A stretch of 64,000 bases of DNA from Yponomeuta sedellus (taxonomy: Eukaryota; Arthropoda; Insecta; Lepidoptera; Yponomeutidae), in assembly GCA_934045075.1 (NCBI GenBank), contig OW203724.1:18591143-18655142 (forward strand), given 5' to 3'. Below the pieces are notes generated by a model. The model was not told the DNA's origin, searched no databases, and saw only the letters and a program-made list of their open reading frames with translations. Positions within the stretch are counted from its first letter, which is position 1. Each line of letters begins with the position of its first letter. The translations under genes were made by a program, and so were the position numbers. Positions 12,301-24,700 of the stretch are shown piece after piece.

Positions 12301-15300
12301 TGATAAAAGCAGCCATAGTGACGCCGATGCCAGGGATTTAAGTTTAGCCAAGCTGGTACAAGTGCAAGATTTATTAAAAACTACAAAAAGACGTAAATCC
12401 ATCACAAAAGAAATACCAGACGAAGTACCTGCAGAGATTCCTCGACCTACACAAGACAGCACTGCGGAAAATAGGATGGATTCATCGCAAATTCCTAAAA
12501 ATACATCTAGTTACGTTACAACAGTTACAAGGGCACCGATAGAAGATACTTTAGCTACATCAAAATTAACTTCAAAAAGTAAATGGTCGTACTCAAGTGC
12601 CGATGAAATTTTACAAACTAACATTAATGAGGTCACAGAATGTTCGAACGAGGCCACTGTTAAAGAATCAACTGTACATAAAATGACTGATAATATTCAT
12701 ATATCTAAGGAAGTTTTAATGAAAACTTCTGCAATAGCAAAAATTACAGATGATATTTCTGAAATTTCTCTCATAGGAGAAATTATATCAATTGCATCGA
12801 AAAGGAAACCTAGCTGTAATTTTGACAATGAGCTTATTTTCGGTGAACTAATCGATAGCAAAGGATTTCCCATCATAATGAATCCGAATGATAATAATAA
12901 TGTAGTCAAAGAAGTAAACGAAATTTCTCCAATTACTGCTCGAGTAGAATCTAGCTACACAGAGACTATGATGCCAATCAGACATAATGAACTAACTTAT
13001 TCGAGTTTTGAAGTTTCATCTACATTATCAGACAAAACTAAACTAGATTATGACAGTGAACCGATGTCACAAGAGACCACAATAAATTCATCGAAAACTT
13101 CAATAATTATTAAACCTGCCTATGTTTATAGCGATAACGAAAGAATATTCACACCAACTGAAATTTCAATGAAAACTGAAAGCCCACGTTCCGCTGCTGA
13201 TTATAATAAGTTGATTCAAATGAATACTACACAACCATACATAAACAGTAAGCCTAGCAATACCAAAGATAACAAAATTATATCTGAGGAACCGATGGAC
13301 CCTTTAAAAATGGAAGAGAATACTGAAAACACTCTCGAAATTGAAAACAACTATACCTATGACAGTAAATCAATCCTAAATAAGGTGATCCCAGAAACCT
13401 CGTTTAATAAAAAGGTTTTATCGGAAGTGGCACTTGAATGTAAAGCTTGCTACTTGAATGCCAGTGACTTAGCACCAAATAAAGTAATTATTGAACCATT
13501 GTCATCGGTAGAAAATGTAAAGAAAACCTCAGAAATAGTTATTCCATGCCATATTGAGGCCATTAATTCAGTACAAAATGATAATCTTACACAAATCTGT
13601 TCAGTGATACCATCTAAAAGTCAATCTCATGAAGCTGCTACAAAAATATCTTCCAAAGGAGAAGTTTCATCGGAATCTTTTGCTGAACATAATCGAAGTC
13701 AATTGGAACGTCCTGAAATAATACAAACCAAGGATGCGAAAAAATTTCCTTCGACTTACGAAGTTTCTTCGATAGGTGAAACTAGTTTTGATACTGACAA
13801 TAATGCTATGTCTATTGAGTTGACTATTGAAAGTGCATTATCCAAAACTTCCCCAAAAAGTGACCATAGCTACGATAAATCCAGTGATACAAATAAAGTA
13901 AAGACAAGAAGTTTGCTATCGAAAACATCTTCTAAAAGTAAACCAAGCTACGCTAGTTACAGAAAATCAATAGACGAAACAAAACGAGATAAAAAAAGTG
14001 AGAAAATTAAGTTAGTGCGAGGCACAAAAAACGATTCTTCGAAATCATCTATAAAAAAAATATTCGGCTACGCCGATGCTCGTGATTCAATCCAAAATAA
14101 ATTGATGGCTTTGGTTTTATCAAAAAGTTCTGCAAAAAGTAAAAACAGTAACGCTGATGACAGAAATTCAATCCCAGAGATTTTAACTTCAAAACACCAT
14201 GTTTCTACGGATGATAATACTGTGAAAGATAGAGCCAAAGGTTCAGCTAAGGAATTTGTCAAATGTAAAGATAGCTTCTCTAATAAAAATAAATCCACAA
14301 TTGACCGATTGCCTCAGTCTAGAGAACTGTTTAGTTTTGATTTATGCGTTGAAAGAACGTTAGAAGGCAAGAACGGAGTACAGAAAGGTCGCTCTATATC
14401 TACACCATCTTTATGTTCAGGAAAATTAAACGACTCAGATGTAAAAGAAGTACGACAACATCAAGATTCGGAAATTTACATCGATGCCTTCCAGATAAAT
14501 GGAAGTGTAATAGAAGCAAATAAAGAAAGCCAAGATGCAAGAAGTATTGCATCAACAAACAATGAAATAGCTCCTTTTGAACCTAATATGCATGCAAATA
14601 TAATAAGTTCAAAATCAGACACTCCTAAATATCTAACAGATGCTATAAAAACACCAGTAGCTCAACCTTTGGTAATTTTAGCACAAGAATCTGGTTTGTT
14701 TAAGGATAAGACAATCCCTATAATCTTTAAAAAATCGCTAACATCGATCATAGCGTTTCCAAACGAGACTCTTTATAATGATATATATGACGTACATTAT
14801 ACAAGATCCCAACAATCCCAACTTATATTAGAACCCGAGATAAACTTAGTGCAATCATATTTGGATAATGGTGTTACTGGGTCCACCATTTCTGGCGAAA
14901 CATTTAAATTAGTACAAGGTGATTGGGAAAAGTCAAGAGAACTGATGCATGACTCACATAATATGCCAATAAATATATCAAAATCAGTTATGGACAAAGA
15001 AGAGACTAACGCAGCCATCGTCAACAATACACCTATTGTTTTGTCTCTTTCTGAATCTAAAACAACGTCAAAAACTGGGAGCTTCAAATCAGGAGATACT
15101 ACATCACAGTTCTCAAAAGATTCTAAGTATACGGAAGATAGAAAAATCTTGAAAACTGATGCCCGAACAATTGCTATTGTAAGGGAAAGAGAATCTGACC
15201 ATTTAATTGTTGTAGACGATGCTATTGTAAAAATAAAACATGAAACACCTAATAATGAATTTATACAAGGCGTTTTTGAAGATAACATAACGGGCACCGA

Positions 15301-18115
15301 GAATGTTGAAAAATGGTTCAAATCAAAAGATAATCTTCAGTCTTCATTTTTATTGAATCAAATAATATCAGATGGTGAAGATTCAGAAACACAATATGAG
15401 TCTGATTATTTTCAACGAGAAAAATCATGGGCTGCATCAAAAGAAGACCATTCTGCAGTAATCAAGGATAAAGATAAAGGACAAAATATGCCAACAACTG
15501 TTCCTGTTATGTTTGATAACGAAACAAGCAGAACTGATACTTCAGTACATACGTCTCTTTATGGTAAGGCTGCATCAAAAGTTATCAAAAAAAACATTAA
15601 ATCACTAGATTCGTATAATATTTCTAAGGTGAGTAAAGATTACACTAAGAACATAAACACTCTATCTGAAATGCAACAAAGTGACAAGAAACAGAATCCT
15701 GAGAATGAAATAAAACGAGAAGTTTCCAAAGACACAACTGATCCTCTTCAATATAAACCCAAGAATTTATATAACAAAAAAATTACTGAATTTGAAATAA
15801 AAAATTTGGAGCACGGCAGCAAAGAGCTAAGCCGTGACACCTTAAATCAAAATCCTAAGTTAAGTGCGGCGAAAATTGACGGCTTTTATTCAGAACACGT
15901 GACTGCATTACAAAGTACTAATTTTTTAAACTCTCTGAGAAAACCGGATGACTCGATCACATCTCTGTTCCTTAAAGAAGATGATAATAGTTTATTGTTC
16001 GAGTCTGCTAACAAAATCATATCAAATGAAACAGGAGATAACATGTTAGAAAATTACAAAGAAATTGCGCAACCAAATACTAGTTTCAGTGCACCATCAA
16101 CATATTTTATAGATAAAAGTGGTTCTTCAGTAGGAAAAGCCTTTATAAATTCCTCACAAGTTTATAATGACGCTGGATATGCTAAAACAATTTCTCTATC
16201 AGATGTTGTTTTAGACAATACTTACCACCCAAGCATACAATCGCAAGACCAAAACATAGATACAAGTATAGAGAACGAAGGAGATACCTACAAAACATCA
16301 GAAGTAAGATTGATTAAAAGTGGTTCAGCACTAAGCCCGCCACATTTCAAGATGGAGATGAAGAGTTTAAGGGGCGATAAAGAGAAATCATTTGATTATG
16401 AATCGCATAGAAGTGAAGAAATAAATGTACACAATCATAATAAGGCTAAAACGCCAGTTTCTGACCATGATAATAGTGTCAAACAAGAAACAAAAGAATC
16501 GCTTTCTTTAACCAAAATCAAATTAGATCATAGAGTTAAAAAAATACTGGCTCAACAAACGGAACAAGTACTAGAGATTTCCGAGGGTGAAAAACAATTT
16601 TCTTCACAAAATCAAGCAACTGATTTTGATTACTTAAATGTGTCTAGAAACACCGAAAGTCAGCTGATATTGTCGTTGTCTCCTACCCTTATATGTATCA
16701 AAGATGTTAAGATTGACGAAAAATTAGAACCTGAAAACGACGCCAGCAAAAGTAGAGCAGTAATTATAGATGTGGCCTTTCAAAGCTACCTCAATAGTAG
16801 AAGCAAACGAGTTATCAAAAGCTTAAACTCTGATGAACCTTTGCCTTATCAAGACGCCACGATATCGACTTTCCGATCCGCACTGCGGCCTTCTGATGCT
16901 CCAATAAAGATTGCCGTTGATTCCAGTACCGATTTAACAATAGCCATCGAGAAACGCGATTTACTACTCCGAGAATCAAAAGAAAAATACAACATGACGT
17001 CTAATAATCAAATACAAAGTTATGTTAACAAGGGTAAGTTCGAAACTAAGAATCACATTATAAAAGCTTAGTAGCACGATATTATTTAGATGGTCGCGTC
17101 GGCAAAACTGTGATTATGATGATACATTTTAATCATAGTACTCGATACAGCTATGTAAGGTAATTCTTCTTGAGGGGTAATTCTTCGATCCTTTAACATA
17201 GCGAGCAATATTTCTCTACAAGTTTTCTTAATTCGTGAGGGAAAATAAACGTGATAACGCCAGAACAATGACAGACAGCAGATTGTCCTAATGCAATGAT
17301 GCCCGTAATGTAACTGGGGTTATCTTACAAGGAAAGGCATGTAAGCATGGCTGCCTATACGCTTACGCGCTCTACATCTTGCTAACCATGTTTATTTGAC
17401 ATGTTACAAAATTGCTCACTCATTATTGGATAAGCACTGATACGTGTAAAACAGAATTTTTCCTAGCATAGGTATCGGAAGCACGCATCAAAAATGTATG
17501 TCACACTAATTTAACGTCTTACTATGTTACAACATAATGTAAATTTTGTTTTGTATGTGTTTTGTGTCAATAAAGATAATTATTATTAGTATTTTGCATA
17601 AAAAATCTATGAGTAATCGAAGGGTTAATCTGCAGTAGGCGTATAGTCGACAGTACATTATATTTAAAGAGCTAGAGTGCACATAGGTAAAAGTTGTTTT
17701 AAGTCAATTGTGCAACGTAGGTGGTGGTGGAGTGTGGCCTAACCTTCCTGCGATGCAGGAAGAGACCCGCGTGGCCTAGCAGTGGAGACATACAAGGGTT
17801 GATATCGTACAACGTAGTCATAAAATCCTAAATAATTATGCTCTTACAGCCCATGAAGATGTAAAACCAATAGAAACAGTATCAAAATTAACTGCAGGTA
17901 AAACTAGACAGGCAGACAAACTGCAAAGAGTTCTCTCAACGGTCTACAACAATCACATGGTGCCACTACAAGACATAATTCATCACCTGAAGGACGATAT
18001 CGACGCCTTGGCAACTCAACAGGAAATCTTCAGGCAAAAAATTATGATCAGCAAGAAGGCGAAGGCTATCAGAGTCAATCATACCGTCAAAAGATGTGGA
18101 TGTCTTCGAAAGTAA
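8975..18115 (+). CDS. Giant Ser/Lys/Asn/Glu-rich, probably disordered protein (four-exon model, about 2650 aa)
   Basis: I join four exons: 8975-9308, 9601-9786, 9867-17033 and 17850-18115. All internal junctions are phase 1, and the summed length (7953 nt) is a clean multiple of three. Donors are GTAAGA, GTAATA and GTAAGT. Acceptors are AAAG (weak), TTTCAG and CTTACAG. Exon 3 alone gives about 2389 codons without a stop. The protein has no domain I recognise, no signal peptide and no membrane span. It is dominated by Ser, Lys, Asn, Glu, Asp, Thr and Ile, as expected of an intrinsically disordered chain. Exon 3 contains a loose repeat of roughly 40-60 residues built on SSKSSxKxxYxxDDxxxIxxEI. 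The last 88 residues are different: basic and helical, ending in a Cys-containing tail. I do not know the function. Structural, nuclear or germline roles are all possible. Weak points are the first coding exon and the second acceptor. Confidence 0.65.
9451..9582. repeat. Two consecutive hairpin-forming repeats in intron 1 of the giant gene
   Basis: A near-perfect palindrome at 9510-9582 begins TGAACCACTGA and ends TCAGTGGTTCA, with ATACCTCTAGTAGGTAT at its centre. A shorter copy of the same hairpin lies directly upstream at about 9451-9505. The second copy ends about 18 bases before the proposed exon 2 start at 9601. This is probably a miniature inverted-repeat element duplicated in tandem. 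Confidence 0.75.
9601..9786 (+). CDS. Exon 2 of the giant disordered-protein gene
   Basis: It encodes about 62 polar residues (VTSDTATHDDVEDGG ... IKKGILGKYKPG). The downstream junction (CCA G | GG GGG TGT) is phase 1 and links cleanly to the long exon. The only upstream acceptor that keeps phase with exon 1 is TTAAAG|TC at 9600. It is non-canonical in its -3 base, so the exact start is uncertain. The clearer CAG at about 9582 does not keep phase with the 9308 donor. The IKKG..xxYKPG ending echoes the end of exon 1. Confidence 0.5.
9867..17033 (+). CDS. Long exon 3 of the giant disordered-protein gene
   Basis: This single exon of 7167 bases is continuously open. Its beginning (GCLDPPFDQDRYVYDKKKR) precedes the first internal ATG at 9944, so I place the exon start at the TTTCAG acceptor rather than at that ATG. 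Diverged repeats recur along the chain, for example around 11640-11850, 12060-12260, 13060-13200 and 13860-14190. Typical elements are runs of SSKS/KTSSKSK, then a Tyr, then a short acidic DD/DN stretch, then I..EI. The base composition is A-rich. A consensus GTAAGT donor lies at 17034, 38 bases before the in-frame stop at 17069-17071, so the stop is probably used only if the intron is retained. Confidence 0.85.
17721..17810 (+). repeat. 3' fragment of a 5S-like SINE
   Basis: It matches the 3' half of the 5S-like SINE family (GGAGTGTGGCCTAACCTTCC ... GACATACAAGGGTTGATA). It lies inside the last intron of the giant-protein gene, just before its terminal exon. Confidence 0.8.
17850..18115 (+). 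CDS. Terminal exon 4 of the giant disordered-protein gene
   Basis: After a good acceptor (CTCTTACAG), 88 codons stay open in the phase set by the 17033 donor and end with TAA at 18113-18115. The product is basic and largely helical, with the motif HMVPLQDIIHHLKDDI and a C-terminal tail containing two Cys (RCGCLRK). It differs in character from the disordered body and resembles the C-terminal segment of the 349-residue neighbour. Confidence 0.65.
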
Positions 18116-21100
18116 TATTGAAAATTATGTCATAAACAGAAAATTATCTAAGAACATAAATGAATATGAGACAGTAAAATCTTACCCGTTTCACTCCTGT
18201 TGCTTGCTTTAGTGCGAGAATTATTAAGTTTTGTTGGTCAGGTTAATTTCATTACAATACGATTATGTGCATTTTTGGATGTTAGGCTTATTTGGGTGGC
18301 ATAGCTATCCACTTTACAAAGAGGGGCGACGTGCTGTCAAGTTCTATCTAAAATAATCCGTAAATAGTTATGAAACTAATAATGCAGCCAATATAAATCT
18401 CATTGTAGGGCACAGGCACATTGGCACATTGCAGGCATATTGTAGGGATTCTCTCAGAGAGATATAGTATGGGCTTAATCACCCGAGTGCCCACACCATA
18501 GTGGCAATTTCAAGCGCTGAATTATGTGAACATCTTTCAGGTTTCCTCACGATGATTTCCTTCGCGAGTGGTAGGTATTGCTACTATACAATTTCTTAAA
18601 TATACGTAACATTATAAACAAAGTCATTTCCACATGCCGGGATTCAAACCTACGACCTCCAGAACGAGAAGCTGACGCTCTATCGATCCGCTACCACACA
18701 AGCGGCAGGCTCTCCAAAATTGTCTCCCCCAGGTTGGTTGGCACTATCGATCCGCTACCACACAAGCGGCAGGCTCTCCAAAATTGTCTCCCCCAGGTTG
18801 GTTGGCAAACCAATTGGTTTCCCCCAGGAATTTTAGTCACTGCAATAATGGTCTTTGTCACTGCAATAATAGGCATTGAGATCAATCCAATCTGAATTCC
18901 AATCATCCTCGATTGGAATTCAGTGCGGTAGGCGATCACTTTTCAGGTGTTGTCCCCACCTCGAAACAAACCATACGCTTGTAGTGATCTACGAGTAAGT
19001 ATAGTATACTTATTCCACCCATGATTGCTTGGCATACCTTCCTTAGGGAAGAGACCCGTGACCCTCGGTAGGGACATAATGGGTTGATAATGATGATTGC
19101 TTGGCAAGAGATAATATCGATTCTATTTTAACCGATTACGTCAAAACAGGTGTTTTTAGGGTTCCGTACCTCAAAAGGAAAAAACGGAACCCTTATAGGA
19201 TCACTTTGTTGTCCGTCTGTCCGTCCGTCCGTCCGTCTGTCAAGACCCTTTTTCTCGGGAACGCGTGGAGGTATGAAGCTGAAATTTATATCAATTACTC
19301 AAGTCTACTGTCCCTTGAAGCTGTGAAAAAATCAAACTTCTAAGCCAACGCAATCAAAAGATACAGCCGTTTATGCCGCAAATTTTCAACACTTGCAAGG
19401 GAATCAAAACCTACAGGGTGCTTCCCGTGAACTCAGAATCTTGAAATTTGGTACGAAGCAACGTCTTATAGCATAGATAAAGGAAAAATTACGAAAACCA
19501 TAAATTTTTAGTTACATCACATAATATTTTTTTTTTTAATAATTTTAAACTTACTACCCATTTCCTCATAAACGCGTAGAGGTATTAAATTGAAATTCAT
19601 ACCAAATACTCAGGTCTATAATACAGGTTTGTATGGAACCCTCGGTGCGCGAGTCTGACTCGCACTTGGCCGGTTTTATGTATGTTCCCCAGTTATTAGA
19701 AGACCCCTGGACAGAGAAATACATTTTTTTGTTTCAGAAGGTACGCTTCGCAGGAGGTTCAATGGACATCAAGTCAAAATCAAGAAGTCTTAAAATTTTA
19801 AAGACATACAGAAGCGATTTGTATGTTTTTATGACTCATGCATCTGCTTTCAGAAAACACAATTTAGTGGAGTCATAATGAAATAAAAAATTCACAAAAA
19901 AAACCGTGATTTTCAAAACATAGCCTAAAAGGTGCTAATCATATACCTGTAACTTGGTACCGGCTCCAAATCATACTTCAACAATACCTGCATGTCCTTA
20001 CGTACCTCAAATATAAAGGTCATATTCGTTGAAATTATTTCTGTATTTTGGCGCTGCAGAGTTTTGAAGTCAGTTTTTATCTAATTACCTTTCTAATTTT
20101 AACGCGCATGCCTTTAGACTAATGAGATACTTCTGGTGGCTAATCTTTTAAAACAACATTTCTTACCCAGTGTTTAGTATATTTTAACTTTGACATCAAT
20201 AGAGTATTCAGCTACAACTTCATTACCCACATATATATTCTGTAACAAGGTAACCAAGATAATTATTTAAATATCTACCTACTGACAGCCCGTTTGTTGC
20301 TCATTTTATTGCCAGTTAACTTCTATACCCAGCTCAAATGTTGGTTCTTTATTTCGCCAAGGGCCTACAATATCAACCCTTGTATATCCCCACTGCTGGG
20401 ACACGGGTCTCTTCCTGTATCGCAGGAACATACTCCACCACGGGGGCCAAGTCCGGGTTGATGGAGGATTGTAAAACAGTGGGGGGCGTTAATTTCAGAA
20501 GTTATCAAGCCGCCCATAAGGCCTCTTACATGGTTCAACGACTGCCATTACATCACAGCCGGCACCAACGGCTTAACATGCCTTGCGAAACAAAGAAGCG
20601 CTCCGAAAAATGCCACTAGCGGTAGTCACGGGACGGTCACCTATCCTGCACCTGACCGCGCTTGTTGTTGTTTAACTCAAGTGATTGACTTCAATCACTC
20701 GGTTTGACTAGGCCACGAGCGCTGGGCCCAATTATGCCCACCCAAATCCTGAGCAATTGTCATCGTCTGTCAATCTAATTTCCAATACTAATTTGACAGA
20801 CTATTGACAGGAATCGTTCGGGATTTGATAAGCGTAATATAAGAGTCCAACCAACCCGGACTTGGCCCCCGTGGTGGAGTATGGCCTAACCTTCCTGCGA
20901 TGCAGGAAGAGACCCATACCCCAGCAGTGGGGATATACAAGGGTTTGTAACGATGGATAACGAATATAAGAGTCAATCTTACTTGAGATAGATAGTAACT
21001 TGACGTTTAGAGAGACCTAAAATTCGCACTTAACCTCAAAATAAAGTTGGGCTGTTCAGTACGAATAGGGATGTTAACCTACTCTAGCCAGCCTATTATT

Positions 21101-21669
21101 TTCCGGAAAGACTGCCACGGTGGTCTATTCGATAAGGCGTGTGGGTACCAAGACAGAGGTCGTAGATTCGATACCTATTTGGGGTCGTGTAGGCCGTACG
21201 CGTGGTAATTAAGCCCGAACTTTCACATGTGCCCTGCAGTGGGTTATTTAAAAACTACATAATATAATAATCGGACAGTAAGGCCCGTCGCTTTCTTACA
21301 ATTGTCCGCCAACCCGGAATTGGCCCCCGTGGAGTATGGCCTAGCCATAATTTAACAATTTATAATAAAAAGATATTGATATTGCGTTATTAAGCATTTA
21401 TTGCATGACGCGTTTATGGACTTACTTATCTCTCTCTTATTACCGACATAGAGTCGGCTTAAATGCCTCTATCAGTGTCTTACTGCGGCTTAGACAGTAC
21501 AGTTGTCCGTAGTACCCACGAAAGTTTTTGTCGCGAGACCGTCTTAGCTTAATCAATAAGTCTGTTTCACCGGCTGTCGTACTTTTATCGAGTGCTATCT
21601 AATTTTGTGTATTTATAATTGGGCTGATAAGCGTTAATGCGTTTTAAGTGACAGTGTATGTGTTTGAAG
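18116..21669. other. Intergenic stretch filled with repeats, upstream of the transporter gene
   Basis: It holds a tRNA-derived SINE relic on the minus strand at about 18540-18720 (GGTTTCCTCACGATG body, GGGATTCAAACC box), including a 64-bp direct duplication (about 18681-18808). A widespread-type repeat at about 19150-19680 begins TAGGGTTCCGTACCTCAAAA, contains a (GTCC)n tract and ends near CGCACTTGGCCGG. There are also 5S-like SINE copies at 20371-20724 (minus) and 20848-20947 (plus, 3' part), and a tRNA-like SINE head near 21115-21195. I see no coding exon. Confidence 0.6.
20371..20724 (-). mobile_element. 5S-like SINE, nearly full length
   Basis: This minus-strand copy runs from the 3' terminus (TATCAACCCT in reverse) to the 5' GCGCTCGTGGCC start. 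It carries the family's 5S-like segment in mutated form. No clear target duplication was found. A 3' fragment in plus orientation follows at 20848-20947. Confidence 0.8.
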
Positions 21670-21754
21670 ATGGAAAATATAAAAACTGTCTCTCGTGAAG
21701 TTTCTCAAAAGGAGAGAAAATTGTACCAGTTGGACGAAGCGTTAGATATTGTAG
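21670..21754 (+). CDS. Transporter exon 1 (start codon)
   Basis: ATG at 21670 opens 28 codons (MENIKTVSREVSQ ... DEALDIVG), a polar cytosolic N-terminus ending in the DEAL-DIVG run typical just before helix 1 of SV2-like proteins. The donor is GTATGT, phase 1. No competing upstream in-frame start was identified. Confidence 0.85.
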
Positions 21755-24700
21755 GTATGTATAGCTTATTTATGTGAAGAAATGTAATTCCATTCAATTC
21801 TGCTTGATGCATAAACAAATATAAATATAATAAGATTTTACATCTATTTTAGGTGACTTATAATAAAGCTTAAAATTAAAGAAAAAATGTAGAGTTCCTT
21901 GTTAGCTTCGTAGTGCTATCCTATAAATAAAGTAAATCCTTAACTGTAGTGCTATCTCATTGAATTTCCCAGAAAAGAGCCTGACAGAATCTTACTTAAG
22001 TATTTACTTAGTGAAATTCTCAATTCAGAAACCGCCCCATATGCTAACTTTGACGTTCAAACATTTTGTTGCTTTTCTGGTTGTGAGTGTATAGAGAGTA
22101 CGGGCTTGATTACCAAGCGTGCCCACCAGGGATTAGCTGTTACAAGCGCTGAGGTATTGGCAGACCTCTTACACACGGATTACTTCACAATGTTTCCCTT
22201 CACGGTAAGCGAGTGGTATTGCAACTTTAAGTTCACAGTTGTACATAACATAGAATACAAAGTCATTGGAACATGTCCGCACGGGAATTGAACCTGCGTC
22301 TCCCGCTTAAGAGTCCACGATTTGTTCTTCACTGTCAATACCAAGTGCTAGTCCTGCTACAACTTCACAGATACACACAACTTAGAATTGGTACACGCCC
22401 GTACTGGGAATTGAACCTGCGTCTCTCGCTTAAGATTCCACGATTTTTTTCTTCACTGTCAATACCGGGTGCTAGTGCTACTATAACTTCACAGATACAC
22501 ACAACTTAGAATTGGTACACGCCCGTACTGGGAATGGAACCTGCGTCTCTCGCTTAAGAGTCCACGATTTTTTTCTTCACTGTCAATACCGAGTGCTAGT
22601 CCTACTACAACTTCACAGATACACACAACTTAGAATTAGTACATGCCCGCACTGGGAATTGAACCTGCGTCTCTCGCTTAAGAGTCCACGATTTTTTTTG
22701 TCACTGTCAATACCGGGTGCTACTCCTACTATAACTTCACAGAAACACACAACTTAGAATTGGTACACGCCCGTACTGGGAATTGAACCTGCGTCTCTCG
22801 CTTAAGATTCCACGATTTTTTTCTTCACTGTCAATACCGAGTGCTAGTCCTACTACAACTTCACAGATACACACAACTTAGAATTAGTACATGCCCGCAC
22901 GGGAATTGAACCTGCGTCTCCCGCTTAAGAGTCCACGATTTGTTCTTCACTGTCAATACCGGGTGCTAGTGCTACTATAACTTCACAGATACACACAACT
23001 TAGAATTGGTACACGCCCGTACTGGGAATGGAACCTGCGTCTCCCGCTTAAGAGTCCACGATTTGTTCTTCACTGTCAATACCGGGTGCTAGTGCTACTA
23101 TAACTTCACAGATACACACAACTTAGAATTGGTACACGCCCGTACTGGGAATGGAACCTGCGTCTCTCACTTAAGAGTCCACGATTTTTTTCTTCACTGT
23201 CAATACCGAGTGCTAGTCCTACTACAACTTCACAGATACACACAACTTAGAATTAGTACATGCCCGCACTGGGAATTGAACCTGCGTCTCTCGCTTAAGA
23301 GTCCACGATTTTTTTTGTCACTGTCAATACCGGGTGCTACTCCTACTATAACTTCACAGATACACACAACTTAGAATTGGTACACGCCCGTACTGGGAAT
23401 TGAACCTGCGTCTCTCGCTTAAGATTCCACGATTTTTTTCTTCACTGTCAATACCGAGTGCTAGTCCTACTACAACTTCACAGATACACACAACTTAGAA
23501 TTAGTACATGCCCGCACGGGAATTGAACCTGCGTCTCCCGCTTAAGAGTCCACGATTTGTTCTTCACTGTCAATACCGGGTGCTAGTGCTACTATAACTT
23601 CACAGATACACACAACTTAGAATTGGTACACGCCCGTACTGGGAATGGAACCTGCGTCTCTCACTTAAGAGTCCACGATTTTTTTCTTCACTGTCAATAC
23701 CGAGTGCTAGTCCTACTACAACTTCACAGATACACACAACTTAGAATTAGTACATGCCCGCACTGGGAATTGAACCTGCGTCTCTCGCTTAAGAGTCCAC
23801 GATTTTTTTTGTCACTGTCAATACCGGGTGCTACTCCTACTATAACTTCACAGATGCACACAACTTAGAATTGGTACATGCCCGCACTGGGAATTGAACC
23901 TGCGTCTCTCGCTTAAGAGTCCACGATTTTTTTCGTCACTGTCAATACCGGGTGCTAGTCCTACTATAACTTCACAGATGCACAAACAAAAGTAGAAACA
24001 AAGTCATTGGTACATGCCCGCACTGGGAATCAAACCTGGGGCTCTCGCTTCCGAGTCCATTGTTTCTACCCACTGAGCTACCGCCGCTATTTTTAAACGA
24101 ATAAAAATATTTGAATAGAGAAAATTTTAAAACGTAAAGTGGCGCTCAGACGCTGCAATATTTGGGACAGTGTTTAGTTTAGATGGTGTAGCCGTGCCCA
24201 GCTCATAATAACAACACCATTTCAATAGAGAAAATATTAATAGGTAAAGAGGCTCAGACGCTGCAATATTTGGGACAGTGTTTAGTTTAGATGGTGTAGC
24301 CGTGCCCAGCTCATAATAACAACACCATTTAAATAGAGAAAATATTAATAGGTAAAGAGGCTCAGACGCTGGAATATTTGGGACAGTGTTTAGTTTAGAT
24401 GGTGTAGCCGTGCCCAGCTCATAATAAGAACACCATTTGAATAGAGAAAATATTAATAGGTAAAGAGGCTCAGACGCTGGAATATTTGGGACAGTGTTTA
24501 GTTTAGATGGTATAGCCGTGCCCAGCTCATAATAACAACACCATTAGAATAGAGAAAATATTAATAGGTAAAGAGGCTCAGACGCTGCAATATTTGGGAC
24601 AGTGTTTAGTTTAGATGGTGTAGCCGTGCCCAGCTCATAATAACAACACCATTTCAATAGAGAAAATATTAATAGGTAAAGAGGCTCAGACGCTGCAATA

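Noticed and set aside
14797..15321. Antisense ORF of 174 codons within the giant exon
   Set aside because: It lies fully opposite the strong coding frame, has no motif, and reflects the codon bias of the sense strand.
9944..17071. The giant ORF as a single-exon gene starting at ATG 9944 and ending at 17071
   Set aside because: The frame is open and polar upstream to a good acceptor at 9866. A consensus GTAAGT at 17034 joins in phase to a convincing terminal exon, so the spliced model is better. The single-exon form remains possible if introns are retained.
22268..24000. CRISPR-like regularly spaced repeats or a repeated 81-codon gene
   Set aside because: Units are contiguous 123-bp tandem repeats without unique spacers, in a eukaryotic intron. 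The open frames exist only because the monomer length and sequence repeat.
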